Positions 1 to 9,047 of a stretch of DNA of 51,457 bases are shown here, one piece after another. A program made the translations under genes and the position numbers. The notes under the pieces are model-generated. The model did not search any database. It saw only the letters and a program-made list of their open reading frames with translations, and had not been told where the DNA came from. Numbering within the stretch: position 1 is the stretch's first letter; each line of letters starts with the position of its first letter. Source of the stretch: Verrucomicrobiaceae bacterium (lineage in GTDB: Bacteria > Verrucomicrobiota > Verrucomicrobiia > Verrucomicrobiales > DEV007); NCBI GenBank assembly GCA_004211885.1, contig SHBV01000019.1:1-51457 (forward strand), read 5' to 3'.

Positions 1-1
1 T

Positions 2-685
2 CTGGATTGGCTAGCCGTTGAATTCATGCAGAAGGGCTGGAACTATAAGCACATGGTCCGTTTAATTGTGAGTTCAGGTGCTTATCAGCAGAAATCTGTT
101 GGCCTTTCTGATTCACGTTCAGTTTTCGGATTGATGCCGAGAATGAGATTGCCTGCCGAACAAATAAGGGATCAATTTCTTTCAGCTTCTGATTTGTTGG
201 ATGATCGGATCGGTGGACCTTCAGTATTTCCCTTACAGCCTGAGGGTTTCTATGAGGAACGGGGTCAGAACACGGCCGGTAATTCAAACTTCACTTGGAA
301 AGTTTCAGGGCCGGAAGATAGATACAGGAAATCGATGTATGTTTACTGGAAAAGAATGGCGCTTCATCCATCCTTTGCTGCCTTCGATGCACCAACCAGA
401 CAGGTGTGTGTTGCCAAACGGACTGTTTCCAATACTCCGCAACAGGCTCTGGTGACTCTTAATGATCCGATGTTTGACGAATGTTCAAGGGCCCTTGCGG
501 AAAATCTGAGCGTTTACGGAAAAGGTAAGATCAATGAGGGGCTTGACCACGCCTTCATGGAGTGCCTTGGGAGAATTCCAAATAATGAGGAAAGAATCAA
601 ATTTCAAGCATTAGTAAAAAATGACGGTTGGTATTCAGTTTGTGTCGTTCTTCTTAACCTTGATGAGGCGCTGACCCGTGAATGA
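2..685 (+). CDS. PSD1-type protein, C-terminal DUF1553 part (5' end outside window)
   Basis: The reading frame is open from the first bases of the window (codons begin at base 2), so the gene starts upstream; the ATG at 26 is internal. The visible 228 residues match the end of a DUF1553 domain: the helix-rich stretch ending in LIVSSGAYQQKS, then VCVAKRTVSNTPQQALVTLN, a hallmark of the planctomycete/verrucomicrobial PSD1 family. These are large exported proteins with an N-terminal DUF1549, often with a haem-binding cytochrome segment; their reaction is unknown. The stop overlaps the start of the downstream DUF1501 gene (ATGA, 682-685), the usual coupling of this pair. Haem motif and signal peptide would lie outside the window and cannot be judged. 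Confidence 0.85.
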   Translation: MDWLAVEFMQKGWNYKHMVRLIVSSGAYQQKSVGLSDSRSVFGLMPRMRLPAEQIRDQFLSASDLLDDRIGGPSVFPLQPEGFYEERGQNTAGNSNFTWKVSGPEDRYRKSMYVYWKRMALHPSFAAFDAPTRQVCVAKRTVSNTPQQALVTLNDPMFDECSRALAENLSVYGKGKINEGLDHAFMECLGRIPNNEERIKFQALVKNDGWYSVCVVLLNLDEALTRE

Positions 686-2073
686 TGCAATTACCCATTG
701 AAATAACGAGAAGGAAATTCCTTGGGCACTCCCCGATAGGAATCGGATCCCTTGCGTTGGGATCCTTAATAGGAAAAGGGGCAACGGAAAATAACTTTTC
801 CCATGTAACTCCCCGTGCGAAGAGGGTCATTTATCTTTTCATGTCAGGTGGTCCTTCTCATGTTGATACTTTTGATCCAAAGCCAACTCTGACTCAGAGG
901 GACGGTCAGAAAGTACCTAAAGAGATTATTAAGAACCATGAGTTTGCCATGATCAAGGAGGCTCAGCCATTACTCAAAGGATCACATTGGAAATTCCATA
1001 AGAAGGGTCAGAGTGGGATTGAGGTTTCTGATCTTTTTCCCAGTGTCGGTGAAATAATTGATAATGTGTCGGTCATTCGGTCAGTTCATTCGGATACTTT
1101 TAATCATGATCCGGCTGTAATGTTTATGAACACTGGGAGTGTAAGATTTGGGAGGCCCTCACTGGGATCGTGGCTTTCTTATGGTCTTGGAAGTGAAAAT
1201 AATGATTTACCAGCCTTTGTCGTTCTTGCATCCGGTAAAAATAGGCAACCGCTTCTCGATAGTTATTGGGGATCAGGGTTTCTTCCAGCAGAGTATCAGG
1301 GAGTTCAGTTCAGGACCAGCGGAGATCCAGTGCTATTTGTTGAGAATCCTGAAGGAGTTACTCGTGAGCAGCGTCGTCGACAGTTGGACCTAATTAATTG
1401 GATGAATAATAGACGTTTTGAGAGTGTAGGTGATCCGGAAATTGTAGCCAGAATAGCGCAGTATGAATTAGCATACAGGATGCAGATGTCAGTCCCTGAA
1501 TTGACGGACATTTCTACTGAACCTGAAAGTATTCGAAAATCATATGGATCAGAGCCGGGAAAAGTTTCTTTTGCCAATAATTGTCTTTTAGCCCGTAGGC
1601 TCGCGGAGAGGGGAGTCCGTTTCATACAACTTTACGATAAAGGCTGGGACTCACATGGACAAATTGTCAGTGATCACACTGAGCGTTGTAAGCAGGTGGA
1701 TCAGCCCATAGCCGCGCTCATTAAGGACCTCAAACAACGTGGAATGCTTGATGATACATTGGTTGTCTGGGGAGGTGAGTTTGGTAGGACTCCAATGTCA
1801 CAAGGTTCTGGGAACGGTTATGGAAGGGATCACCACCCTCATGGTTTCAGTATGTGGATGGCAGGTGGAGGAATTAGGCCGGGCCATGTCCATGGTGCTA
1901 CTGATGAGTTCGGGTATTTTGCCGCAGAGGATCGGGTCCATGTGCATGACCTGAATGCCACTATTCTCCATTGCCTTGGCATTGACCATGAATCTTTAAC
2001 TTTTAATCATCAGGGAAGAAATTTCAGACTCACTGATGAATTTGGAAAAGTTGTAGATAACATACTTTCTTAA
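682..2073 (+). CDS. DUF1501 family protein with Tat signal
   Basis: 463 residues; ATG at 682 overlaps the stop of the PSD1 gene, and a second ATG follows directly at 685, so either could be used. The N-terminus has a twin-arginine motif (TRRKFLG) followed by a hydrophobic stretch, so Tat export is expected. The body carries DUF1501 landmarks: SGGPSHVDTFDPKP near residue 55, GWDSHG near 323, GGEFGRTP near 364 and GRDHHP soon after. The family belongs to the alkaline phosphatase/sulfatase-like superfamily, and the H/D-rich motifs look like metal ligands. No substrate is established; strict pairing with PSD1 suggests one complex or pathway. Base composition is AT-leaning, unlike the next gene. 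Confidence 0.9.
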   Translation: MMQLPIEITRRKFLGHSPIGIGSLALGSLIGKGATENNFSHVTPRAKRVIYLFMSGGPSHVDTFDPKPTLTQRDGQKVPKEIIKNHEFAMIKEAQPLLKGSHWKFHKKGQSGIEVSDLFPSVGEIIDNVSVIRSVHSDTFNHDPAVMFMNTGSVRFGRPSLGSWLSYGLGSENNDLPAFVVLASGKNRQPLLDSYWGSGFLPAEYQGVQFRTSGDPVLFVENPEGVTREQRRRQLDLINWMNNRRFESVGDPEIVARIAQYELAYRMQMSVPELTDISTEPESIRKSYGSEPGKVSFANNCLLARRLAERGVRFIQLYDKGWDSHGQIVSDHTERCKQVDQPIAALIKDLKQRGMLDDTLVVWGGEFGRTPMSQGSGNGYGRDHHPHGFSMWMAGGGIRPGHVHGATDEFGYFAAEDRVHVHDLNATILHCLGIDHESLTFNHQGRNFRLTDEFGKVVDNILS

Positions 2074-2094
2074 TTTAATGTTAGTATAACAACT

Positions 2095-4842
2095 ATGAGT
2101 GATGAGGAAATGGACGGGGAAAAAGAAAAACACTTAGGTTTTATCTTTCATTACAAAATATTTGGATTTGTTTTTGGACTCACTGGTCTAGGGAATTCTT
2201 TGCGTGTCTTGATCTTCCTGCTTGGTGTAGGGACTGGCTGGGCCCAAGTTCAACCAATCATCCGTATCGCAGAGATCGAGCATACTGACTCCCAACTCAT
2301 GGTCACCGTGGAGAGCCTTAAAGGAAAGACTCTGTCCTACACTTTGCAACGGTCACCGAACCTGTCTCTTGGGTCATGGATCGACCAAGATGATGTCACC
2401 CTGTCTGTGCTCAATTCCTCCCGGATCATCCTGACCTTGCCCCTCAATGACGAGAGTGCCGGTTATATCCGCGTAGTGGCCAGTTCTACGCTATCGCCCG
2501 TGGCGTTGGTGATCAATGAGGTCATGAGCAACAACGAAACAACAGTGGTAGACGGTGATGGAGATTTTCCAGATTGGATTGAACTTTACAATGCAAGCGA
2601 CAATCCTGCCGAATTGACCGGGTATTATCTCAGCGACAACGACGCTGACTTGAGTAAGTGGGATTTTCCTGATGGAACAATCCTCGATCCAGGCAAGTAC
2701 CTGTTGGTATTCGCATCGGGCAAGGCAGGGGATGAAATTCCCGAAGGAGAAATGCATGCGAACTTCAAATTGAGCAACGGCAATGAACCGGTGATCCTCA
2801 GCAATCCTCTCTTGAAGATCGTGGATCGTCTCGATCCCGGCCCTCTCGTTTCCGATAACTCGGTGGGGCATGGTCTTGATGACTTGGAGACTTACTACGT
2901 CTTCCATTCCGGTGAACCCTCTCCAGGAGCTCCGAATTACGATTTCATTGCCGACCCCCCCGAACCATTCGTTCAAGCCCCGATCTTCAGTGTCCGTGGT
3001 GGGGTATTCGACGAACCGGTCACCTTGGAATTGATCCCGCCCCGCAAAGAAGATTTGATCCACTACACCATGGACGGATCAGAACCACTCAGAGGATCGA
3101 CTCCATATAGTGGACCCATTGAACTGACGGAGACTACTGTCATTCGAGCAGTGGTATTGGGAGCCTCTAATAGTCACCCGGTAACGCATACCTACATCAT
3201 TGGCGCTAATCATAGCCTGCCGGTGATGGCATTGGCGGCCGACCCCGAGCACTTCGAGTTCACCGATGGCTACCTGTATGGATTTGGTGACCACATGTTC
3301 ACCTCCCGAGGCAACATCATTGGCAGTTTCCCCTATAGCAAATCCCATGCCTGGAAACGCGATCGAGAGATCGAGGCCAGTTTCGAATTCCATGAGCCTA
3401 ATGAGGGTGGAACTTCACGAATGAACGTCGGAGTCAAAATCTTTGGAGGGTGGGGATCTCGGGGCTATCCACAAAAGTCGATTGCGCTGTTTGCCCGCAG
3501 CGAATATGGCTATGGAAAGATCCGTCATCGCTTCTTTCCGGACCGGGCGGTGAATTCCTTTGAGTCGATCGTGCTACGCAATTCGGGCAATGACAACCAG
3601 AGCACCTGGTTGACGTATCCGCGCCCGCCCATCCATGAATTCAGCGCTCCAGTCAGTCATGGCAGTTATTTTGTGAATGGCAATTTCACCATGTTTCGGG
3701 ATGCGATGATGCAGAGTTTGATGGCAGAGACTGGTCTGGACACTCAAGGTTACCGTCCGGCCGTGCTCTACTTGAATGGCGACTACTGGGGCATCTACAA
3801 TATTCGCGAAAAATTCACCGAGCACTACCTCGAATCAACTCACAACGTGTCCGTGAATGAGATCGACCTTATTGAGGGATACGGCAAGGCCAACACAGGC
3901 TCTGCGACGACTTACAGCCAGATGCGTAGCTTTATTGGAGGAAACTCGATGGCAAATCGGAGCAACTACCAGGCCGTCCAGAATCGCTACCTAGATATTG
4001 ACAACTTCATTGACTACCATCTCGCGGTCATTTACGGGCAAAATTTCGACATCGGGAACATCAAATGCTGGCGTCGGCGATCCAGCAGAGGGGGCCAATT
4101 CCGCTGGATGCTATACGATCAGGACTACAGCTTCAGTTTGTGGAAACCTGACGTTTACCTGCCCGCCATGAGACGCGACTATTCGGACTACGATAACATG
4201 TTCGACTTCTACACGAACCCAAGGGGCAGTGGGACCGGTTGGCCTAACAGTGGCGGTCGCACCCTGCTCTTTCGCAAGATGCTGGAGAATGACCAGTTCA
4301 AGGAGAGTCTGATCCAGCGTTGCGCCGATTTGTTGAACACCTTGCTGGAAAGCGATCGTGTGGTGGCTCGCATCGACCTCATGGCAGACGCGATTCGTCC
4401 CGAAATGGAGCGACACTTGACCCGGTGGAGCTGGGCCGGTATTCGAGCGCGCGGCTTTGGCATTCCCCATAAACAGGAAGATGAGCCTCTCACCGTCGCC
4501 CACTGGGAGCGGAATGTGGAATCCATGCGCGAATTTTCTAGGACCCGACCTGACAAATTGCGACGTGATCTAATTGACCATTTTGAGCTTCCCGGGGGCA
4601 CCGCTACCGTCACTATCACCACCAGCGATTCGAGCAAGGGCACGGTTCAAATAAATACCATCGAGGTGACCGAGACTCCTTGGAGCGGTCAGTACTTTCA
4701 GGACTTTCCACCGACCCTCACGGCACTCCCAAAGGCCGGAGCCATCTTTGTCGGTTGGTCCGGAGCTAGCACCAGCACGGAGGCCACAATTCAACTCCCC
4801 ATCTCGGCCCGGACAACCTCGGTGACTGCAATGTTCGAGTGA
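2095..4842 (+). CDS. Exported lamin-tail / CotH kinase-like protein
   Basis: 915 residues from ATG 2095. Domains in order: hydrophobic signal-like segment at 36-51 ending in WAQ; lamin-tail (LTD) domain about 137-250 (INEVMSNNE, DWIELYN); chitobiase/hexosaminidase C-terminal-like domain about 294-360 (YTMDGSEP); CotH kinase-like domain about 440-810 with MLYDQDYSF, whose D675 and D677 fit the metal-binding YDxD motif; and a C-terminal InlB-type repeat about 836-915 (FVGWSGA). CotH phosphorylates spore-coat proteins in Bacillus; exported relatives here have unknown targets. TTG at 2200 (residue 36), preceded by a GGGA, would give a shorter, more normal signal peptide. The gene is GC-richer than its neighbours: hand counts give 37/60 at 4201-4260 and 33/60 at 3541-3600, against 23/60 at 1381-1440. 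Confidence 0.85.
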   Translation: MSDEEMDGEKEKHLGFIFHYKIFGFVFGLTGLGNSLRVLIFLLGVGTGWAQVQPIIRIAEIEHTDSQLMVTVESLKGKTLSYTLQRSPNLSLGSWIDQDDVTLSVLNSSRIILTLPLNDESAGYIRVVASSTLSPVALVINEVMSNNETTVVDGDGDFPDWIELYNASDNPAELTGYYLSDNDADLSKWDFPDGTILDPGKYLLVFASGKAGDEIPEGEMHANFKLSNGNEPVILSNPLLKIVDRLDPGPLVSDNSVGHGLDDLETYYVFHSGEPSPGAPNYDFIADPPEPFVQAPIFSVRGGVFDEPVTLELIPPRKEDLIHYTMDGSEPLRGSTPYSGPIELTETTVIRAVVLGASNSHPVTHTYIIGANHSLPVMALAADPEHFEFTDGYLYGFGDHMFTSRGNIIGSFPYSKSHAWKRDREIEASFEFHEPNEGGTSRMNVGVKIFGGWGSRGYPQKSIALFARSEYGYGKIRHRFFPDRAVNSFESIVLRNSGNDNQSTWLTYPRPPIHEFSAPVSHGSYFVNGNFTMFRDAMMQSLMAETGLDTQGYRPAVLYLNGDYWGIYNIREKFTEHYLESTHNVSVNEIDLIEGYGKANTGSATTYSQMRSFIGGNSMANRSNYQAVQNRYLDIDNFIDYHLAVIYGQNFDIGNIKCWRRRSSRGGQFRWMLYDQDYSFSLWKPDVYLPAMRRDYSDYDNMFDFYTNPRGSGTGWPNSGGRTLLFRKMLENDQFKESLIQRCADLLNTLLESDRVVARIDLMADAIRPEMERHLTRWSWAGIRARGFGIPHKQEDEPLTVAHWERNVESMREFSRTRPDKLRRDLIDHFELPGGTATVTITTSDSSKGTVQINTIEVTETPWSGQYFQDFPPTLTALPKAGAIFVGWSGASTSTEATIQLPISARTTSVTAMFE

Positions 4843-4927
4843 AGTGACTCGTCCCTCGGAATGCTATGAATTGCACATCCTAGAGCTCTGCGTCTCCAAC
4901 TCTTCGAAGAATTTCAGGCACGCATTT

Positions 4928-4952
4928 CCAATTCTGACTAAGAATTGGTTTT
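4928..4952 (+). terminator. Rho-independent terminator after the CotH-like gene
   Basis: Perfect 8-bp inverted repeat CCAATTCT / AGAATTGG with a 5-base loop (GACTA), followed directly by TTTT. It lies 85 bases after the CotH-like stop codon and is on the strand expected for ending that transcript. The stem is AT-rich and the T run short, so efficiency may be modest. Confidence 0.55.
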
Positions 4953-5033
4953 ATGAAATTTTCCATTGTACTCATTTTTATAGTTATGATTTTATTGTTG
5001 ATTAATTATTTTGGCAAAAATAAGAAATTTTGA
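4953..5033 (+). CDS. Possible 26-residue single-pass membrane peptide
   Basis: ATG at 4953, TGA at 5031-5033. The peptide has a short N-terminus (MKFS), about 17 consecutive hydrophobic residues (IVLIFIVMILLLINYF) and a basic tail (GKNKKF), the standard design of a small inner-membrane protein. It lies between the terminator hairpin and the sulfatase start at 5061, ending 27 bases before it. No Shine-Dalgarno sequence is visible, and the start touches the T run of the terminator, so translation is uncertain. AT-rich DNA can give such an ORF by chance. It could be a small protein, a leader peptide for the sulfatase gene, or nothing. Confidence 0.3.
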   Translation: MKFSIVLIFIVMILLLINYFGKNKKF

Positions 5034-5060
5034 TCTGATATGAATTACTAATTGATAAAA

Positions 5061-6590
5061 ATGAAAATGTTTAAATTTAATCTTCTGATAGCGGTCATTG
5101 CTTTTTTAAATGTTAGTGCGGACTCTTCTGAGCGGCCAAATATCATGATTATCCTGACAGATGATATGGGTTTTTCTGATCTTGGTTGTTTTGGTGGTGA
5201 GATTGATACACCTAACCTTGACTCGCTCGCTTCTACTGGATTGAGATTCACTGAGTTCTACAATACTGCCCGGTGCTGGCCCACTAGGGCAACTATGCTA
5301 AGTGGAAGATACAGTGATAAGTTGACCCCTTCACAGGTTATTGTCCCTCAGATCCTCAAGGAATCAGGTTACCAGACCGGCATGGTGGGCAAGTGGCACC
5401 TTGGAATGAATCCGAAGAAGGACGGGCCAATTCAGAGAGGATTTGATGATTTCTATGGGACCATGACTGGGGCAGGATCTTTCTGGGACCCTTACACATT
5501 GACCCGCAATACTGAACCGACCGAGCCTGACGGTAAGGACTATTACTACACTGATAAAATTGGGACTGAGGCGGTGCGGCAAATTGAGTCTTTTGCAAAA
5601 TCAGAAAAACCTTTTTTCCAGTACGTGGCTTTTACTGCGGCTCATTGGCCAATGCATGCTCCGGAAAAGTCGATTCAGAAGTACATGAAAATGTATGAAG
5701 ATGGTTGGGAAAAATTAAGGAATGACCGGTATCAGAGGATGCTGAAAATGGGTATCATTGATGAGGAAAAGTGGCCCTTACCAGTAAGAGAAAGCTGGGT
5801 CAAAGATTGGGAAACTATTGATCATAAGCCTTGGAGAATTCGTAATCAAGCTATCTATGCTGCAATGGTTGACCATATGGATCAGGCCGTTGGCAACATT
5901 GTCGAGGCACTCAAAAGAACCGATCAGTTTAAAAATACATTAATTATTTATTTCCATGACAATGGAGCATGTCCCGAGCACTTAGGTGGCAATGGCTGGA
6001 ACACTGCTAACAATATTCTTGCCAAGGCCAAAAGAGAAGGAAAGGAAGTGGCAGTGGGGGACAGGTACGATGTGATGATGGGAGGTCCGCTCACTTATGG
6101 TAGTGTTGGACATAACTGGGCAAATGCTCAAAATACTCCTATGCGTCGTTATAAATCTAACGTGCACAATGGAGGGGCATGTACACCTGCTATTATGCAT
6201 TGGCCTGCTGGCCTTAAGACAAAGTCAGGTTCAATTACTGAACAGAGGGGCCACGTGATAGATATGATGGCCACGTGCATTGATCTTGCAGGGACCAAAT
6301 ATCCTGAAGAACTATCAGGAAGGAAAATTGATCCTCACGAAAGTAAATCACTAGTTCCTGTCATTGAGGGTAAATCGGTGAGCCGGGACCATCCTTACAT
6401 ATTCAATCATGCTGGTACCCATGCAGTAGTGAAGGGTGACTTTAAAATTGTCAGGGAGGGCAAGCGACCATGGGCGCTTTATGATCTTGCTAAGAATCGT
6501 ACAGAAACAATTAATCTTGCGTCTAAGAATCCGGAAATTGTTAGCAACTTGGAAAAGATATGGGACGAAAGATGGGGAAAGAAGAAATAA
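5061..6590 (+). CDS. Exported formylglycine-dependent sulfatase (arylsulfatase type)
   Basis: 509 residues from ATG 5061; an in-frame TTG at 5052 adds only three residues and is less likely. Signal peptide about 1-20. Metal-binding pair D34-D35 (ILTDDMG) and the formylglycine motif C72-W-P74-T-R76 are intact, as are GKWHLG and the late FHDNG metal motif. Length and a long insertion after FHDNG resemble the arylsulfatases that retain an NVHNGGACTP segment, possibly SulfAtlas S1_4-like; the subfamily is a guess. It would remove sulfate esters in the periplasm or outside the cell. Activity needs a formylglycine-generating enzyme, which is not encoded in this window. Confidence 0.92.
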   Translation: MKMFKFNLLIAVIAFLNVSADSSERPNIMIILTDDMGFSDLGCFGGEIDTPNLDSLASTGLRFTEFYNTARCWPTRATMLSGRYSDKLTPSQVIVPQILKESGYQTGMVGKWHLGMNPKKDGPIQRGFDDFYGTMTGAGSFWDPYTLTRNTEPTEPDGKDYYYTDKIGTEAVRQIESFAKSEKPFFQYVAFTAAHWPMHAPEKSIQKYMKMYEDGWEKLRNDRYQRMLKMGIIDEEKWPLPVRESWVKDWETIDHKPWRIRNQAIYAAMVDHMDQAVGNIVEALKRTDQFKNTLIIYFHDNGACPEHLGGNGWNTANNILAKAKREGKEVAVGDRYDVMMGGPLTYGSVGHNWANAQNTPMRRYKSNVHNGGACTPAIMHWPAGLKTKSGSITEQRGHVIDMMATCIDLAGTKYPEELSGRKIDPHESKSLVPVIEGKSVSRDHPYIFNHAGTHAVVKGDFKIVREGKRPWALYDLAKNRTETINLASKNPEIVSNLEKIWDERWGKKK

Positions 6591-6608
6591 AAATAAGAGT
6601 CTTTATAC

Positions 6609-7484
6609 CTAGGACTTGGCTTTTAGAACTTTATCTAAAAATTTTAGAACTCGTTGTCTGTTCTCGCCCTGATAAAAATCAGCGCCTCCATGCTTTTTAC
6701 CCGAAAGCACATTCATTTGAACTGATAGTCTCTTACTTTTGTAAACCTTGGTTATTGCTTCAGACTGATCTATGAGAACAGTCTTGTCCTTGTCACCATG
6801 AAATATCAATAGGGGCGGGTCATCTTTAGTAACGTGGTGCGCGGCCGATGCAAGCTTTGCAAGTTCTACTTTTTTATCAGCTCCTCCACCAAGAAGATTG
6901 TATACTACCGACCCGACCTCGTTTGCTCTTGAGGGTTGTGTTTTGCTCCTAAGGATAAAATCAGTTGCTCCGTAATAATCAATGATAGCGGACACTGAGG
7001 ATGGCTGGCTTAGGTTACCACCAATGTCCCCCTCGAGAAGCTCATTACCTGAAGTCGTTCCTATAAGAGCAGCTAAGTGCCCACCAGCACTCGATCCGGC
7101 GACGACAATATGGTTGGTCTCATAACCGTACTTAGTGGAATTGGCACGTAACCATCGGATTGCACCCTTACAGTCATGCAATTGTGCTGGAAACTTAGCG
7201 ACTTGGCTAAGCCGATAGGAAATACTGGCCACAGAGTAACCGTGTCCAGTTAACCAATCCAGTTTGCAGTCCTTCTTTGAGCCCTTTTGCCATCCGCCTC
7301 CATGTATCCATACGACAAGTGATGACTTTGTATTTTTTTCTGGAATGTACAGATCTAATTTGAGGCTATGATCTTTAATTTTTGCAAACTCAATATCTTT
7401 AATGTTTTTTACCGTTTCTGCTGAGCACAGATTTGAAAGGAGAAAATTGATTACTGTGACGAAGGTAATGAGGTGGGGATTCAT
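6609..7484 (-). CDS. Exported alpha/beta hydrolase, BD-FAE / acetyl esterase type
   Basis: 291 residues with a signal peptide ending near residue 22 (LCSA). The fold markers are HGGGW at 61-65 (oxyanion hole), GSSAG at 130-134 with nucleophile S132, the acid loop FHGDKDKTV and a C-terminal KHGG carrying the catalytic histidine. This set is typical of the BD-FAE / esterase-lipase group, which removes acetyl or feruloyl groups from plant or algal polysaccharides. It is last in a run of five minus-strand genes, 77 bases after a DUF1501 gene, and converges on the sulfatase at 5061-6590. The substrate cannot be read; deacylation of a sulfated or xylan-like polymer fits the neighbours. Confidence 0.85.
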   Translation of the reverse strand: MNPHLITFVTVINFLLSNLCSAETVKNIKDIEFAKIKDHSLKLDLYIPEKNTKSSLVVWIHGGGWQKGSKKDCKLDWLTGHGYSVASISYRLSQVAKFPAQLHDCKGAIRWLRANSTKYGYETNHIVVAGSSAGGHLAALIGTTSGNELLEGDIGGNLSQPSSVSAIIDYYGATDFILRSKTQPSRANEVGSVVYNLLGGGADKKVELAKLASAAHHVTKDDPPLLIFHGDKDKTVLIDQSEAITKVYKSKRLSVQMNVLSGKKHGGADFYQGENRQRVLKFLDKVLKAKS

Positions 7485-7561
7485 TTTAGGTATTATTAAT
7501 CAATTGAAATTATTGAATTGATAGTCCCTTAAATCAGGATAATTCACGAGCTAGATCTGAT

Positions 7562-8923
7562 CTAGAGCAGTGGCAATGGTTCCCCATCACAGATATTAAA
7601 GGGCCTGCCTCCCTGATCGTGAAGTACGGCCTTGTGATCGATGCCTAGAGCGGCATATACAGTGGCATGAAAGTCAGCTGGCGAGCAGGCATTGGATTCC
7701 GGTTCAGCGCCTCTCGAATCACTGGATCCATAAACTTGTCCTCCACGGATGCCACCTCCCGCAAGTGCAACTGAGTAGACTCCAGGATGATGGTCGCGGC
7801 CTCCGTTACCATTAATTTTTGGGGTACGACCGAAGTCAGTCAGAAATACCACTAACGTTTCATCGAGCATTCCTCTTTGTTCGAGGTCAGTTAGAAGAGC
7901 AGAAACTGATCGATCAAAGACCGGCAATAAGCGGTCTTTCATCTTTGGAAAATGGTTCCTATGAGTGTCCCAATTGTCCCCGCCTCCACCAGCAAGGTCT
8001 CCTGCCGAACATAGGGCCTGAACTACGGGAACGCCCGCTTCAACTAAGCGCCTTGATAGAAGTAGTGTCTGACCACAAATGTGGTCTCCGTACATGTCTC
8101 TTACTCTCTGATCCTCTTTTTCTAAATCATAGGCATCATGTACTGGAGATCCTAGGAGAAGGTCAGCGGCCATTTGCCGGTAACGATCGAGTTGATCATA
8201 CTCGGTTCCGGTCCCGTTCTTAGTGCCGAGTTGATTGTCTAAATCATGTAGGAGAGAACTTCGTTCCTTGATTCTGTTCTTCTTGACGTTGAGTTTAAGA
8301 TTCAGTGCCTTGTCGGTATAACGGGTCACTCCTTGGAAAGGTTCTCCTGCAGGAGTCTTTATAATTACAGGATCGTAAGCGGACCCTAGCCAACCGCCAT
8401 AATCGCCGGCCATTAATGTTCCATTATCATACATCGAGTATGGAAGTTTGATAGCTCTTGGGGTCCCAGCTAAGGGTTCATTGAACCTTGAGATCATTGA
8501 CGTTAAGGATGGCCAGTTATTACGTTTCTTGGCTTTTAATCCGCCCTCAGGGTCATGGCCCGTCAGAGAGACATACATTCCTTGTTGATGACCGCCGTGC
8601 CGATGATGAATGGATCGGACAATGGCCATTTTTTCTGAATGCTTTGCTAGTAGAGGCAGATGTTCACAGAACTGGATGCCGGGAGTCGCTGTTGGTATCG
8701 GTTTAAATTCTCCTCTGATATCAGAAGGGGCATTTGGCTTGGGGTCAAAGGATTCATAATGGCTCATTCCTCCCCAAGTATATAGAACGATGCACGATTT
8801 GGCTTTGGGTGCCTGAGTGCTTGCCTGAGAGACTAAAGAAAATAAGCTCGGGACCGAAAGACCAGCCAGTCCAATACTCGATTTAAGAAAGTCTCTTCGA
8901 GTATGTTGTAGGCTTACCATCAA
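7562..8923 (-). CDS. DUF1501 family protein without an adjacent PSD1 partner
   Basis: 453 residues, with ATG codons at residues 1 and 2. The Tat motif TRRDFLK sits at 8-14, followed by a hydrophobic stretch. The superfamily motifs are WGGMSHYESFDPKP near residue 50, DNWDTHRNHFPK near 316, TDFGRTP near 365 and GRDHHPG. The region differs from the other two DUF1501 proteins here: it has a TWGGMSH start instead of SGGPSH or VGGLSH, and no PSD1 gene on either side. Upstream is a sialate O-acetylesterase gene (124-base gap) and downstream an esterase gene, so it may serve carbohydrate trimming rather than the PSD1 pathway. The reaction is unknown. Confidence 0.88.
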   Translation of the reverse strand: MMVSLQHTRRDFLKSSIGLAGLSVPSLFSLVSQASTQAPKAKSCIVLYTWGGMSHYESFDPKPNAPSDIRGEFKPIPTATPGIQFCEHLPLLAKHSEKMAIVRSIHHRHGGHQQGMYVSLTGHDPEGGLKAKKRNNWPSLTSMISRFNEPLAGTPRAIKLPYSMYDNGTLMAGDYGGWLGSAYDPVIIKTPAGEPFQGVTRYTDKALNLKLNVKKNRIKERSSLLHDLDNQLGTKNGTGTEYDQLDRYRQMAADLLLGSPVHDAYDLEKEDQRVRDMYGDHICGQTLLLSRRLVEAGVPVVQALCSAGDLAGGGGDNWDTHRNHFPKMKDRLLPVFDRSVSALLTDLEQRGMLDETLVVFLTDFGRTPKINGNGGRDHHPGVYSVALAGGGIRGGQVYGSSDSRGAEPESNACSPADFHATVYAALGIDHKAVLHDQGGRPFNICDGEPLPLL

Positions 8924-9047
8924 TAGAATAGATCAAATACAACAATAATTTATTACGACTTTAGAGTAATCTCAAGTCTGTAAAATTAATTTCAGTTTAC
9001 TGTGAGAATACTATTTTGACTGATTTAAAAGGATTAGGCTAGCCTTG

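Noticed and set aside
2491..4794. Several long minus-strand frames opposite the CotH-like gene (for example 2491-3063, 4209-4643)
   Set aside because: They are shadows of a GC-richer gene with strong domain matches on the plus strand; their translations show no recognisable motif or signal peptide.
5052..5060. TTG start for the sulfatase
   Set aside because: An ATG three codons later gives a normal signal peptide; TTG is unnecessary.
9036..9045. Palindrome AGGCTAGCCT just after the acetylesterase stop
   Set aside because: Ten-base perfect palindrome without loop or T run; could be chance, no partner site found.
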